In this document: positions 33,812 to 45,147 of the stretch, piece by piece | Layout of the letters: the number at the start of each line of letters is the position of its first letter | Numbering within the stretch: the stretch's first letter is position 1 | Assembly (NCBI GenBank): GCA_030407085.1 | Contig: CM059587.1 | Span: 80,527,001 to 80,591,000 of the forward strand | Source of the DNA: Trichopria drosophilae | Taxonomy: Eukaryota > Arthropoda > Insecta > Hymenoptera > Diapriidae | Direction: 5' to 3' | DNA: 64,000 nucleotides | Position numbers and translations under genes: made by a program | Notes under the pieces: generated by a model | The model's input: the letters and a program-made list of their open reading frames with translations, nothing else | What the model was told of the DNA's origin: nothing | Databases searched by the model: none

Positions 33812-35466
33812 CCCATTAAGGACGGGAGACGCACATATTTACGTTAATTTTCGACCTTCATTTTCAACAGGAAATAAGATTAATATTGACTTGAAAGTGA
33901 CCAAACCTAGCATTTTCGAGTATGCTCTTTCGATTGACGTGGTCAAAATTGTATTTAAATTGCTTTAAAAATCAGTATGGCGCATTTAAAATAAAAATCA
34001 ACAAAATTTTGTGTGTTTCGTTTTTTGTGAATTTTTTTTCGTATCGATGCCTTTCTGCAACCAAAAGTGCACAAAATAGAACTTCAATTTTTTTGTTTTG
34101 CCTCGAATCAACTTAACCTTTTCAGAACGTCAATACCTCGAAATAATAAACCTTATTCTATCAATTATGAACGTTATTGATGAAATTTTGCGTATAAGCA
34201 TTATCGCATGATTACACAGGACCACAAAAAAATTTGTTTCGAGACAACTTGAATCAGGAATAGTGGATCTTACAGATTTTTAGCTGCTGAAAACGAATCA
34301 GTTGTTTGATTTGCCCCATCACGTCAGGATTTTAAGATATGTAATCCGAAAAACACTCAAAAATATACTTTTTGGCAATTTAAGGTTAGGATATGTGAAA
34401 ACTCTGACACGATGAGTTAACTTGGACAAAGAATTCGTTTTCAGCGACCGAAAATCTATAAGATCCTCCACTTCTGATTCAAGTTGTGTAAAAAAAAACG
34501 TGGTTTTGTATTATTTTTTTCGTGAAATATAAAACAATTTTTTTAGGGGCGATAACTTGAATCAGAAATACTGGATCTTGTAAATTTCACGGGACCACAA
34601 AATTTTTGTTTGCGAAATAACTTCAATCAGAAGTGGTGGATCCTATAGATTTTTGGCCGCTGACAACGAATTTGTTACCCAAATTGGCCCATCACGTCAG
34701 GATTTCAAGATATCTAAAGACTAAAAATCTATAAGATCCAGTATCTTTGATTCAAGTTATCTCCCTAAAAAATTGTTTTATACTTCACGAAAAAAATAAC
34801 ACAAGATCGCGTTTTTTTGGCACAACTTGAATCAGAAGTGGAGGATCTTGTAGATTTATGGTCGCTGAAAACGAATTCTTTGTCTCGTTGTCAAGTTGTC
34901 TCGAAACAAATTTTTTTTTGTGGTCCTGTGTTATGAATTATTTCATGAAATATGGTCGGCCATATCAGATCCACCATCTTGAATTTCAAAAATCTAGCCT
35001 CAAATTGCTGATCAGCAACTTCGAAAACCCCTGGACCTCAGTTTTAGGGAAAATAATACCCCCAGAGATGCGAATTTCATCAATGATGTTCATAATTGAT
35101 AGAATACGGTTTATTTTTTCGAGATATTGACGTTTTGAAGAGGTTAGGTTGATTCGGGTCAAAACAAAAAAATTCCTAGTTGAAGTTCATATATTTTGTG
35201 CACTTTTGGTTGCAGAAAGGCATCGATCGGGCAATATTATTGATACGAAAAAAAATTGACAAAAAACACGAATCTTTGTTCATTTTTTTTAAATGCGCCA
35301 TATTGGTTTTTAAAGCAGTTTAAATGCAATTTTGACCACGCCAATCGAAAAAGCATACTCGAAAATGGTAGGGTTGGTCACTTTCAAATCAATATTAATC
35401 TTATTTCCTGTTGAGAATGAAGGTCGAAAATCAACGTAAATATGTGCGTCTCCCGTCCTTAATGGG
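33812..35466. mobile_element. 1655-bp TTAA-target palindromic element
   Basis: Ends CCCATTAAGGACGGGAGACG and CGTCTCCCGTCCTTAATGGG are flanked by TTAA (33808-33811, 35467-35470), as for piggyBac-type elements. Long arms include CGAGTATGCTCTTTCGATTG paired with its complement near 35350. The centre repeats a GTGGATCTTATAGATTTTTG-type segment in both orientations. The 60-98-aa frames are arm sequence. Confidence 0.75.
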
Positions 35467-36369
35467 TTAAACAACTTTTGATAACGATTCAATTTTTCTT
35501 CGTTTCGCAATGATAGAAATTTTAAAAATTGAATGGATTTTAACGAATGACTGCCTACTTTTTCAAGAATAAGATACTCTACAACTTCACCGAAAGAATT
35601 TTTCAAATTTTCAAACCGAACGTCAAATATGTCTATTTATTTATAACAAAAGTTATCTCTTTTTATAGTGTGCGTAATTTTGGTGCTCAGGCAATAAATG
35701 TACAAAAAAACTCGTTCGGCGAAGTTGTAGAGAATCTTCTTGAAAAAATAAGCCGTCATTCGTTAAAATTCATTCAATTCTTAAAATTTCTATCATAGCG
35801 AAACGAAGAAAATTTGAGTCGTTAACAAAAGTTGTTTAACATATAATTTTTGCAAGTTTTAATTTTTTTTCATGAAGTTTAATGCTGTCTCTCTTGAATA
35901 ATAATATAGTTCATGGACACAATATTATTGGAAGTATTATAAAAAATGTTTTCAAAACATATAATATCCAGGGTAAGAACTACCTTAATGAAGTAAATCG
36001 CACGCTTAGAGTAAGTTTAAATATCGCTTATTTCAGAAGATTTCTGAAGCTTGCACTGAGAAAAGTGTCTTTAATGGTGAACATGAAGATATGTTTACAT
36101 TTTGATCAGTTTATACTTTCTACATCAATCATTATGAATATCGATTTTAATATTCGTTAGTAAGTTGTTACACCTCGATCGCATGAGGGATGGCATCGAG
36201 GACTCAATGGACGTCTGAAAATGTACCATCCTGCAATTGGCAAATGTATCGATGCTATTAAATTGAAGCAAAGTATGGTGGAAACACAGGTGGCTCAACA
36301 TCGCGCAGGAAGAAATATCACCCCACATAAACTTTTGACACTGTGAACCATAGTATCCTTCTTTCAAAA

Positions 36370-37017
36370 TGAGAGTGTTCCGGTCAATCGTATGATTTAT
36401 TACAAAGTTATCTGACATGTAGGAATCAAGCAGTGAGAATAAATAATGTGACCAGCTCAGAATTAATAGTAAACATGGGAGTACCACAAAGCACAATCCT
36501 AGGCCCACTTCTGTTTGTTGTCTACATAAATTACTTTTTAAATTTACCTTGTATCTCATATGCAGATGATACGGTATTTCTTACTTCTGATGACACATGG
36601 AAAGAAATCGAGAAGGATATAAATGTAATTTTCTGAGAAGTTAATAAATGGTTACAGGCGAACAGATTGTCTTTGAATATTGAGAAGACGGTCTTTATCA
36701 CTTTCGGAGCATATGTCGATAGCGTATCGAATGATATTAGCTTAGTAATTAATAATAAATCTCTTACAAGAGTTAACTTTTGCAAGTATCTTGGAATGTT
36801 CATTGACAGTAAGTTAAGATGGGACAAACACGTAGAGTATATTGTCAGAAGATTGAATTATAAGGTTTTTACGTTATATAAATTAAAGAAGTATTTAAAG
36901 TATGAACATATGTTAATGATTTACTATTTCCTGTTTAATTCAATCTCGACTTACGGAATTTTGGCTTGGGGTGGTGCATATGAGAATGTCTTATATAAAG
37001 CGAACGAAATGATTTGA
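36370..37017 (+). pseudogene. non-LTR retrotransposon reverse-transcriptase relic
   Basis: The plus-strand translation shows the C-terminal half of a LINE reverse transcriptase: MGVPQSTILGPLLFVVYINY (normally GVPQGS), the catalytic SYADDTVFL, and NKWLQANRLSLNIEKT. KYLGMFIDSKLRWDKHV and STYGILAWGGAYEN complete it. An in-frame TGA (36634-36636) breaks it between YADD and NKWL, and a frameshift separates LQSYLTCRNQ upstream. The family is probably Jockey- or CR1-like. No endonuclease or 3' tail was found. The copy is dead. Confidence 0.85.
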
Positions 37018-37149
37018 AATAAATTAATTTCAATAAATACACAACATTGGAAAGTATATAAGCAAATATACGAGTTCACGAGCCCGCAACAGCTCTCACG
37101 AAAAATAGATAATAACAGGGTCTCCGATCGCTTTGCAGATAGGAATTAA

Positions 37150-38134
37150 GACTGGCGCCATTTTTATAATAATAAAGTGATTGCAAAAAAAACGAATTAG
37201 GGACGTAATTTCTTGTGACAACTAAGCGATGAATTAGCCAAACCATTCGTGTTGGAAATACACGAATTATGGACATCTACAATACACAGCTGACAATCCA
37301 AGAGTGATCGGTCTTCAGCTCACAACTTTCCAAGTTTCTATAGGACCAAGTCAGTCGCGAGACAGTTTTGGATGAATAGAAGTGACCGAATTTTGTCACA
37401 TTTGCTATAAACAAGTAATAAAAAGACTCGGAAAGGCGCCGAAAAATTGCAGCGAATGTGAAAAACCAGTCTGCGATTAAGACTGCATTACACTTATAAA
37501 ATGTACTGATTGTGCATAATAAATGTTTAATGACCTTTGTAGCACATAAAATTATATTTATTTTTTATTTATTTATAAACCATTATTACCGCAATGAAAT
37601 ATTTATCAATATTAATACAGTAGCCCTTCCCTTATTCTAATTTCCCTTACTCTAATGTCTTCCCTTATTCTAATTTTTTCTCTTCTCCTATTCTAATATT
37701 TCCCCTCACGCGGTCTTCCCACTGCCATGTGTGGACGTGTGGATTTTCTATAAATACAAATAACGGCGCATGCGCAACAAAAGAAAAAGAGACAAAAGTC
37801 TAAGTAGTGGGGGCGAGGAGAAAATTGGAATAAGTGAAGAAGGCCGCCATCTTGCCTGACTGGACAAATTAGAATAAGGGAAAGACAACTGTAAATAATT
37901 TCAAGTCGACACACGAGTTTACATCTAATGGATACCCAGGTGTACCCATTATGTGCATGTAATAAAGTCATGTAGTTTAGGTTAAACAAAAAGAAATAAA
38001 ATATTATATTAGTGGATTTATATTCTAAAAGAGTAAATAATGGGGATTCGGAGGGAGCAATCGATATATTCAGTTTTGATCAAATTATAAGCAATAATAT
38101 GACAAGGTGGGTACCCAGGTATGCACATAAAGGG
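37150..38134 (+). pseudogene. piggyBac-like transposase relic with TTAA terminus
   Basis: The region 37395-37515 translates to CHICYKQVIKRLGKAPKNCS, then ECEKPVCD, a stop, and IKCTDC. This matches the Cys-rich zinc-binding tail of piggyBac-type (PGBD) transposases. Upstream fragments (ELAKPFVLEIHELW) are in another frame. Downstream, GTACCCAGGTATGCACATAA ends AAAGGG directly before TTAA at 38135-38138, as a piggyBac right terminus should. The DDE domain is not recognisable. A family A MITE (37618-37891) is inserted between tail and terminus. The Cys pattern is the main support. Confidence 0.5.
37618..37891. mobile_element. pogo-like MITE, family A
   Basis: CAGTAGCCCTTCCCTTATTC and GAATAAGGGAAAGACAACTG ends, with flanking TA at 37616-37617 and 37892-37893. 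The left terminus is locally duplicated. The interior has GCGCATGCGC at 37766-37775 and GGCCGCCATCTTGCC near the right end. Confidence 0.8.
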
Positions 38135-38139
38135 TTAAA

Positions 38140-38970
38140 ACGATTTCTTATACCCCTGTAAAATAAATATTGTAATTACTGAAATCCCATATGTTATCCA
38201 TGAAAACCTTCGTCTTTTAGCATTTACTTATTATTGAGTAAAAAATATTCTATTAAATTCTCATGTTTCAAAAGAATATTTTAATATGTCTAAGAGAATA
38301 CGTATTTTAGCATTTTAAAAATACTAGTTTCTTATATGTTATAATCTTGGAAATGTAAAGAATATTACGTAATAAATAAAGCTGAGAATCAATACAAATT
38401 TTTATATACAAAAAATTCCCCATTACAATGTCTCCTTTTGATACACATCATCAGAATATTCGAAAATCGTGTTATTCTTCATTAACGGCATAATTTATCA
38501 AACGTAAAGTGCGAATTAAAAATTGTGGGTAGTTTGATCCAAATTTAAGTTCTGAAAATGAATGGACACCGTATCTACCGAAATAATTTCAATAATTTTA
38601 CAATAATTACGAAAAGTTATCAGATGTTGACAGAAGTTAAGAACCAGGTGTTAGATTTGTTAAAAACCAATAAGTTAAAAACGGGTTATTTTTGTTTTTT
38701 TTTTATTACTTTAAAGGGCGGAATTGCTTTTATACACAAATATTTACACAATATTATTCTCAAGTTTTGTTAGAGCTGCAGGTCGTCTTCCTTGATTGCG
38801 CCATACGTACCTTACCTTACATTTGTAAAGCATGCAGAAACCTATACATTAAAGTACAATAGCGGTCATCAGTCGATTTTCGCCAGCCAAACAATATTTT
38901 CGAAACGCAAACAAACAATGTGATTCGCCTTACCATATCAACAAGCTGCTTCTTGAAAACGAAATCGAAA
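38140..38970. other. AT-rich sequence, no gene seen
   Basis: No recognisable coding region or clear repeat. The 71-aa frame at 38558-38773 has no family features that I can see. Confidence 0.5.
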
Positions 38971-38974
38971 AAAT

Positions 38975-39036
38975 GTCACAGGAATCGAACGAGTTTGTAG
39001 TCCAGTGTTTTACCGCATGAGCTACGAAGCCGATAT
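38975..39036 (-). repeat. tRNA-derived (SINE-like) sequence
   Basis: The minus strand reads TCGTAGCTCATGCGGTAAAA (A box), an anticodon-arm-like segment, and GTTCGATTCCTGTGAC (B box), then TTTTTTC. The acceptor stem is not formed, so it is probably a tRNA pseudogene or SINE head. Confidence 0.6.
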
Positions 39037-39490
39037 ATACAATATTTTTTAAAAACTGTTTCATTAACTGAATTATAGCAGGTAATCGTTATTTTTTATA
39101 TATACAAGAATTACCGCTTTTACACTTGTAAAAATATGTGTCTTTTAAAAGTTATATTTATACCGACTACGAGACGTTTTAAAAATCTTTGTCTTTTAAC
39201 CTGTAAAAGAAATATTTTTCTTTTAAGCGTTATCGAAGCGTCCAGTTGAGAGGCTTTTAATAGTGCATGAAGCTTTATTTTTACTTTTGTACGATACATG
39301 AGAAAACCAAAATTAAAGAGTTCATTTGACGTTCGGCAAGAATGAGTAAAGCGATTTTTATAATCTTCTTTTTTTTGAAAAAATTAAATTGTAAGGTTCT
39401 TCTTTGTCCGTCTGTATTTGAAATAGGTGTGTTACAAAAAAAACTTCTTGGTGTAGCGGACAGGTGGATAAAAATACGAAATTTGAGTTT

Positions 39491-39533
39491 ACGTTTCGGT
39501 CAAGAGTTTATGACCCTCTTCAGAAAATTATAA
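39491..39533 (-). ncRNA. hammerhead-ribozyme-like motif of Penelope element
   Basis: The minus strand has CTGAAGAG, then GGTCA ... TGACC (a 5-bp stem II), then GAAACGT. This is the best of the three hammerhead-like cores in the window. It lies about 520 bp downstream of the Penelope coding relic on the same strand. Confidence 0.55.
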
Positions 39534-40050
39534 TTCTGTAATTTAATATACAATTTTGATTAAGTAGTAAGTGTTTACATTTTCATTTTATCGGTAATAT
39601 GGATTATATCGGGATTTATGTGTGAATTGAGCACTGGTAAGTTTATTTGAATGTGTTGTTTTGAGCACTGGTAAGTTTTGAAAAAAATGTAAATTTGTAT
39701 TCTTACCTGTAAGTCCTTGATGTGCACAAAAACATAAAAAACACTCCCGAATGGGATGACCGGTACTATTTCTTATTTAATATTTTTACAAAAAATTGAA
39801 TGTGGACCCAGAAAGTTGTGAAAAGCCTAAAAAATAAAAGAAAGAGATAAGTTTTGAAAAGAAACTTAGTAAGAACACAAAAACTGTAAATACGTGCGAG
39901 TCGCGTGCCGGTAACGAACTGACTGACAAAAACGTAAACCTTGCCAGTGCTCAACCCTTGACAATAATAATGTGAAGATGTGTGGAATGCTTGAATTCAA
40001 AGTTAACGAAATTTTAACGACATGTTTTTGAAAAAATTATGACGAAATTA

Positions 40051-40530
40051 TTAATTATTGAGTAACGGAAAGTATGTTTCTGGAAGGTTCGAAAGTTCGA
40101 ATCTTATATTCACTGCATTATTATTATGTTTTTTGATAAAAAAGTTTTCTAAATGTTTTCTTTTCCAATAGTTTCTTTCTGTAGTTAATATTTGAACGTT
40201 TTTATAATCAAAATCATGTCCTGTGTCTAATTTATGTCTACTTAGTCCCGTAAGTTTATCCTCACTTGAGTAAATATTTCGTTTATGTTCGTTAATTCTG
40301 TCTCTTAGCAATCTTCCTGTCTCACCTATATAACATTTGTTGCATTGGTTACATTTAATTTTGTAAAGGACGCAACTTTGGTGTAAATTATCTAATTTAT
40401 CTTTTCCAGGTTTTATACCTCCTAAATTTGAATGAAATGGTTTGAAAACTACTCTAATATGTTGGTCTTTCATTGATTTTTTGATTTGTTCAGATAAACC
40501 TTTGGCGTACGGAATGCTTATAGTTTTCAC
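40051..40530 (-). pseudogene. Penelope-like element, RT thumb plus GIY-YIG relic
   Basis: A 159-aa open frame. The first 45 residues (IPYAKGLSEQIKKSMKDQ, VVFKPFHSNLGGIKPGKDKL) match the segment that follows the reverse transcriptase in Penelope-like elements. Then comes the Cys-rich linker CVLYKIKCNQCNKCYIGETG, with the GIY-YIG motif seen as YIGET. LSRHKLDTGHDFDYKN and NLPETYFPLLNN follow before the stop. The segment is intact and could be translated, but the reverse-transcriptase core upstream is missing, so the copy is 5'-truncated. It is the best-preserved Penelope segment in the window. Confidence 0.85.
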
Positions 40531-41469
40531 ATAGTCATAATCTTCTTTCGTATTATCTAGGGAGTTATATCTTCTACAATTTTCATTTTCAATCTTGAAA
40601 AATTATTTTGCTCCACGTTATACTAGGAGAATATCAATCATTATTTATTCATTATCAACGAACATTTTTATTATAATACAGGTGTAACACGATTACGATA
40701 TTACGTCTTAAAATTGATTCACGGCGGTAGATCAGTGGTTGGTGTCAAGCGCAATCTTTGTTTCGTATTAAATGTCGCATGCTGTTGATTATACGACTGG
40801 ATAGGTGACCAAGTGAGAACATCTTATTCAAAGATAATTAATTTATCGTTACAAAAAATTAAATTACATACAAAAATTACAAAAAATTAATTTTTTTAAA
40901 ACATGCGGAAAAAATGTAAATATAAAATAAATAAAAATGTTTGTAAAGCAAGTATTTTTTTTCTTATACATTAACCAGGAATTCTTCCTGTGAGCTTTCC
41001 AAAGCGTACGTAGCCGTTCACAAATGCATACCTTTTAAAAGGTACATATTCACGATTTAAGTACTCCTATCGAACTTTCGTGGAAGTGGAATGCACGTTT
41101 TTTGCGCTTTCCCATACGTCGATGTTACGCTTTATGAATCCTTAATGGACGCTCATATTTTTGTCAGGGTTTCTTATCAAATATACAAACAAATAAAAAA
41201 CAAGCTGAAAATATTGTGTATGATCTTTGATTTAGAATGGTAGATAATAGAGAAGTATTCACAAAGGCCAACAAATAGGATTCAGCGTTCAATAACCAAT
41301 ACTTCTCAATAACTTTTCATCTGATGAGAAATTGTGTAGAGATGAATTTCTTAAAATAAATATATTCTTTATTTAAAAACTTTCTTTACCTAGCTTTATA
41401 AGTTGTTTTATTTCACTACCTTCTTTACACGAAACCTTCTCAATTCTCTCACGAACAGCACAATTCGTC

Positions 41470-41565
41470 CCGGGATGCCTGGGTAGCTCCTGAGGACGTC
41501 CAAATGTCCGCTTTGGGTCTTCGGGGATGCCTGGGTAGCTCCTGAGGATGTCCTAGGACGGGCAG
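41470..41565. repeat. local tandem duplication, ~51-bp period
   Basis: GGGATGCCTGGGTAGCTCCT starts at about 41471 and again at about 41523, each followed by GAGGA(C/T)GTCC. It is GC-rich compared with the surrounding sequence. Confidence 0.75.
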
Positions 41566-41799
41566 GTGCGGTTTGGGACATCTGGCATTCATATGAATGG
41601 CATTTCATATTTAAAGGTGAGTATATTTAATATAATAGCTGATAAACTTTCTCTGTATAGTATTTTGAATTCAACTAATTTAGTATAATAATTGGGATCA
41701 TATTTTCTGTAATCATTATTTTGAATTTAAAATATTTCAGAATAAAGAATAATTAACATCATACTTTCTGTATTCGTTTTTCAGAATTGGTAGAAATTC

Positions 41800-41885
41800 A
41801 GCTTTATAAATCGTTACTGATTTTTCTGTTATAAATCTTTATGTAATTGGGTATTTACCCGTTGATTAATAAATAAATAAACAAA
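41800..41885 (+). mobile_element. LINE 3' tail (hairpin plus TAAA repeats)
   Basis: Hairpin GGGTA-TT-TACCC at 41849-41860, followed by CGTTGATTAA and (TAAA)n. No coding part remains. Confidence 0.55.
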
Positions 41886-43058
41886 AATAAGAAGAATTCA
41901 AATGAGGTTGAATACTTCACATTTCAATACCTATCGGAGAATTGGGACAAATACAGAAAAGCATTTATTCACATCAGGAAGTCAAATCACAAGAAGACAA
42001 TTCTTTCGGATATATAAGCAATTTCAGAATAGAAAATAATTGCAAAGTATTCACTATCTCAAAAAAGCAAATAAAAAAATGACGGCTCCAAAGAACAATT
42101 AAAATAATAATAAAAATAAATAAAAAAATAAATTATAAAAAAGTTCGCGGAAGGAAAATATTCAAATCGCAATCCAAAATGTACTCGGTATTTGTTTTTT
42201 TTGGATCGGTGATTACAAAATCGTTTAGAATCTTACAAATTCCAAAATGACGGCCTAATATGGCGGATGAATATTTAAAACTATACATTTTTGTGGTCGA
42301 TAATTGGCAACTGATTCATAGTTTCCAAAATTGAAAATGGTGGGGACAGCTAATTTGCAAACTAAAACACCATTTTAATTAATTGCTTTTTTTTCTCAAA
42401 CATTTGTGCCCGTGAAGTCAGGAAACATTGTTTGTGAAAGAATGAAATCATTACCTGGTCTTGCAAAAAATATGAGCGTCCATTAAGAGTTCATAAAGTG
42501 TGACATTGACGTTTGGGAAACGCACAAGAAACGTGCATTCCGCTTCCACGAAAGTTCCACTTCCACGATAGGAGTACTTAAAGAGCGAACATGCACCTTT
42601 TAAGAGTTGAACATATTGCATTTGGAAAGCGTACGGGAAGAGTTCCTGATTAATGTATAAGAAAAAAGTATTTACCTTACAAACATTTTTATTTATTTTA
42701 TTTTTACACTTTTTCCACATTTTATATAAAAATTAATTTTTATTAATTTTGTTGAAGATAAATTAATTATCTTTAAAAAAGGTATTCTCATTCAGTCACG
42801 TATCTAGTAGTAAGCAATCATGCGATGCTTTGACACAAAGACTGCGCGTGACGCCAAGCTCTGATCTATCACTGTGAATCACTTTATAATCATTGTGTTG
42901 CACGTGTATTCTAAAAAAAAAAGTGTTCGTTGATAACGAATAAAAAATTATTGATATTGTTCTAGTATAATGAAAATTATAAGGTTTCGTAAGGAAACCT
43001 GTACAAGATTGTAAAAATCGCTTTACTCCTTCGTGCCAACCTCTCACGAGCTCTTTAA

Positions 43059-43560
43059 CCCGTTTCGTCCTGAAATAGCAAAATTGCCGCCGTATTTTAG
43101 CTAAGTAATTTTCATAGAAAGAGTGAATGCATTTTTATATAAGTCTATGTGGTTATAAGTTTCAAGTCTGCTTCTTCTGAATCTGAAGTCCATTTTCCAA
43201 CATGTTTAGTCGTTTTATTCAATATCGCGCCTAGAATGGCAAAATTAATAGTATATTATATAATATGGAACTAAAACTGTAATTCTGGTCCGGGTATGGT
43301 GTTCCCGGTACGAGGCGCAGACGAGTATACCGACGATAAAGTAAGGTTATATGCCTATGCGCATGCGCATAGATACATAACGTGTAGATTATCATCCTCG
43401 GACTATAAAGTAGCCGCCCCTCCATAATAACTAATTTCAGTTCCTTAAAACATGCACATAATGCCGAGGAAACTGTACTCCTGTTACATAAAATTCTTTT
43501 TTTAAATGAAACTGCAGTAGTCCAATCGATTCCTACTTTCAGATCTGGTGGAGTAATCGG
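43059..43560. other. one-ended TTAA element and NRF-1-like palindrome
   Basis: TTAA at 43055-43058 is followed by CCCGTTTCGTCC, nearly the same as the left end of the 49766-51292 element, but no matching right end is seen. At 43355-43372 lies the perfect 18-bp palindrome CTATGCGCATGCGCATAG. The 112-aa minus-strand frame (43569-43231) has no recognisable family. Confidence 0.45.
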
Positions 43561-43729
43561 TTGCACCAAAAGATAGTGTAATGCGCCTCCTAGAATTCAA
43601 AATGGCGTAATTTTCAACAAAATTTTCGTTATTCACTTGTAATACTTTTGTCAATGAACCTACATTCATTATCAATTGTTAAAATATGATTTTCCACATC
43701 GTTGATCACGAATCACTTTTCAAATTTTC

Positions 43730-44140
43730 AAAATCCAAAATGGCGGATACAATATGGCGGTCAAAAATTTGACATTTTTATAAATGTTTGTACAAATGTG
43801 TACAGAGGGGTTTTTAAGGTTCCTGATCACTAATCAGTTTGTCAGATTTTGTAAATTCAAAATGGTGGATTTGATATGACGGACAAAAATTCAAAACTTT
43901 TATCAAATTTTGTAAAAAGTGATATGCATGGTTTTTTGCGGTTTCCGATTCCGAATTCGTTGTCAGATTTTCGAAATTTACATTGGCGGATCCAATATGG
44001 CGGTTAAAAATATGAAATTTTTATAAATTTTTATACAAATACGTATAGAGTGGTTTTTAAAGTTCCTAATAACAAATCCGTTGTCAGATTTTTGAAATTC
44101 AAAATGGCGCATCCAATATGGCGGACAAAAATTCAAAACT
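43730..44140. repeat. four ~121-bp tandem units with paired ATGGCGG
   Basis: AAAATGGCGGAT(C/A)CAATATGGCGG-type pairs recur at about 43737, 43859, 43980 and 44100. Each is followed by CAAAAATT(T/C), a GTTTTT stretch, a TTCCTGAT-like segment and a CAGATTTT segment. The second unit is mutated (GGTGG, GACGG). Confidence 0.75.
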
Positions 44141-44459
44141 GATATTAATTTTTAGATACGATTATCACAATGTTAATACCACCATCATTTAACATTCTTA
44201 CATCTCAAAAGGACTACTGGTCTATTGACCATCAATAGCGATACCAAATTACTTCTTCAATGATGAGAAATTACTTCTTCGCCTCAATGTTGATTTTTGA
44301 ACCTCTAACAACGAATTCGTGATCAGACAAAAAATGGATATAAAAGACCCTCTAACGAATTAGTTAATATAAATTTTCGAATCAATCGATGTAAATTTCA
44401 AATTTTTAATTCTAAAAATCTAACAATCCACACGGAAAATAAATATATGGGACAGATAT

Positions 44460-44650
44460 ACTAAATAAATGCGCATACTTATGGCGAAAAATGCAATATG
44501 TGAAATATATGTTAGATATATGAATGCACATATAGTTTTAAACTTTTATCTGACATATATTCAACGTATATGTTGCATATATTTTCGGCGAAAAATGCAA
44601 TATGTGTCGTACAAAACCACGTATATTCTCGCATATATTTTCATTTCAAG
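44460..44650. repeat. ATATGT-rich repeat with GGCGAAAAATGCAATATG units
   Basis: GGCGAAAAATGCAATATGTG occurs at about 44481 and 44587, with many TATATGT and ACATATA steps between. It is probably a small palindromic element. The 66-aa frame here is repeat sequence. Confidence 0.5.
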
Positions 44651-44827
44651 ATCTCAAAAAAGCCCCTAAACGAAATTTTTACAACATATTTTTCAACCGC
44701 ATATTGGATCAGCCATTTTGAAATTCAATAATCTGACAAGGAATTAGTGCTCAGAAAGCTGAAAATCCCCTCTGTACACATTTGTACAAAAATTTATTAT
44801 AAAATAATTAATTATTCATAAAATGGT

Positions 44828-45052
44828 TCCCAGACAACATAATAAAAAAAAGCTCACAATGAACTCTAAATGTTATCTAAACGAGGTCCGATGATCCATT
44901 TTCTGAGGTTTTTCTGACAGGATGTCATTATGACATCTTTATGAGCTCATGTTCAGAAAAAGCTTAGAAAGTGGGTCATCCGACTTCTTTTAGATAACAT
45001 TTAGAGTTCATTGTGAACTTTTTCTATTCCGCTGTCTAGATTAATTTCGGTT
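44828..45052. mobile_element. 225-bp palindromic MITE
   Basis: AGACAACATAATAAAAAAAG with CTCACAATGAACTCTAAATG on the left pairs with CATTTAGAGTTCATTGTGAA and a CTGTCT end on the right. The centre has ACAGGATGTCATTATGACAT. No protein is encoded. Confidence 0.7.
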
Positions 45053-45147
45053 TTCTCATGTATTCGTACAAAAGTAAAAAGAAGGCTTCGTTCGTTCTTA
45101 AAAGCCGCTTAACTATAGACGCTTAAATAACGCTTAAAAGGTATACT

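Larger units (their letters stand above)
31616..36015. mobile_element. nested palindromes, 4.4 kb
   Basis: TACGCTTAAGGTAGTTAGACC near 31622 and CTACCTTAATGAAGTAAATC near 35980 mark the outer edges. The arms 32320-32560 and 35690-35960 match as reverse complements. A smaller palindrome at 31790-32160 is centred near 31980. Inside lie the separate elements 32562-33585 and 33812-35466. None encodes a recognisable protein. Confidence 0.65.
40600..43010. mobile_element. 2.4-kb fold-back element with diverged arms
   Basis: Arms of about 550 bp (40600-41165 and 42463-43010) are diverged reverse complements. Paired segments include ACTTTCGTGGAAGTGGAATG with CATTCCGCTTCCACGAAAGT, TATGAGCGTCCATTAA, and a TAGATCAGTGGTTGG segment. 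The centre contains a LINE tail (41849-41883) and the local duplication at 41470-41565. The frames of 63-89 aa are arm sequence. Confidence 0.65.

Noticed and set aside
33786..35606. Matching 60-98-aa frames on both strands
   Set aside because: They are the same palindrome arm read from each side.
40720..40830. Possible 5S-rRNA-like segment (GGATAGGTGACCAAGTGAGAA)
   Set aside because: Only a short resemblance to the 5S 3' region. It lies in the arm of a diverged fold-back and has no complete 5S structure.
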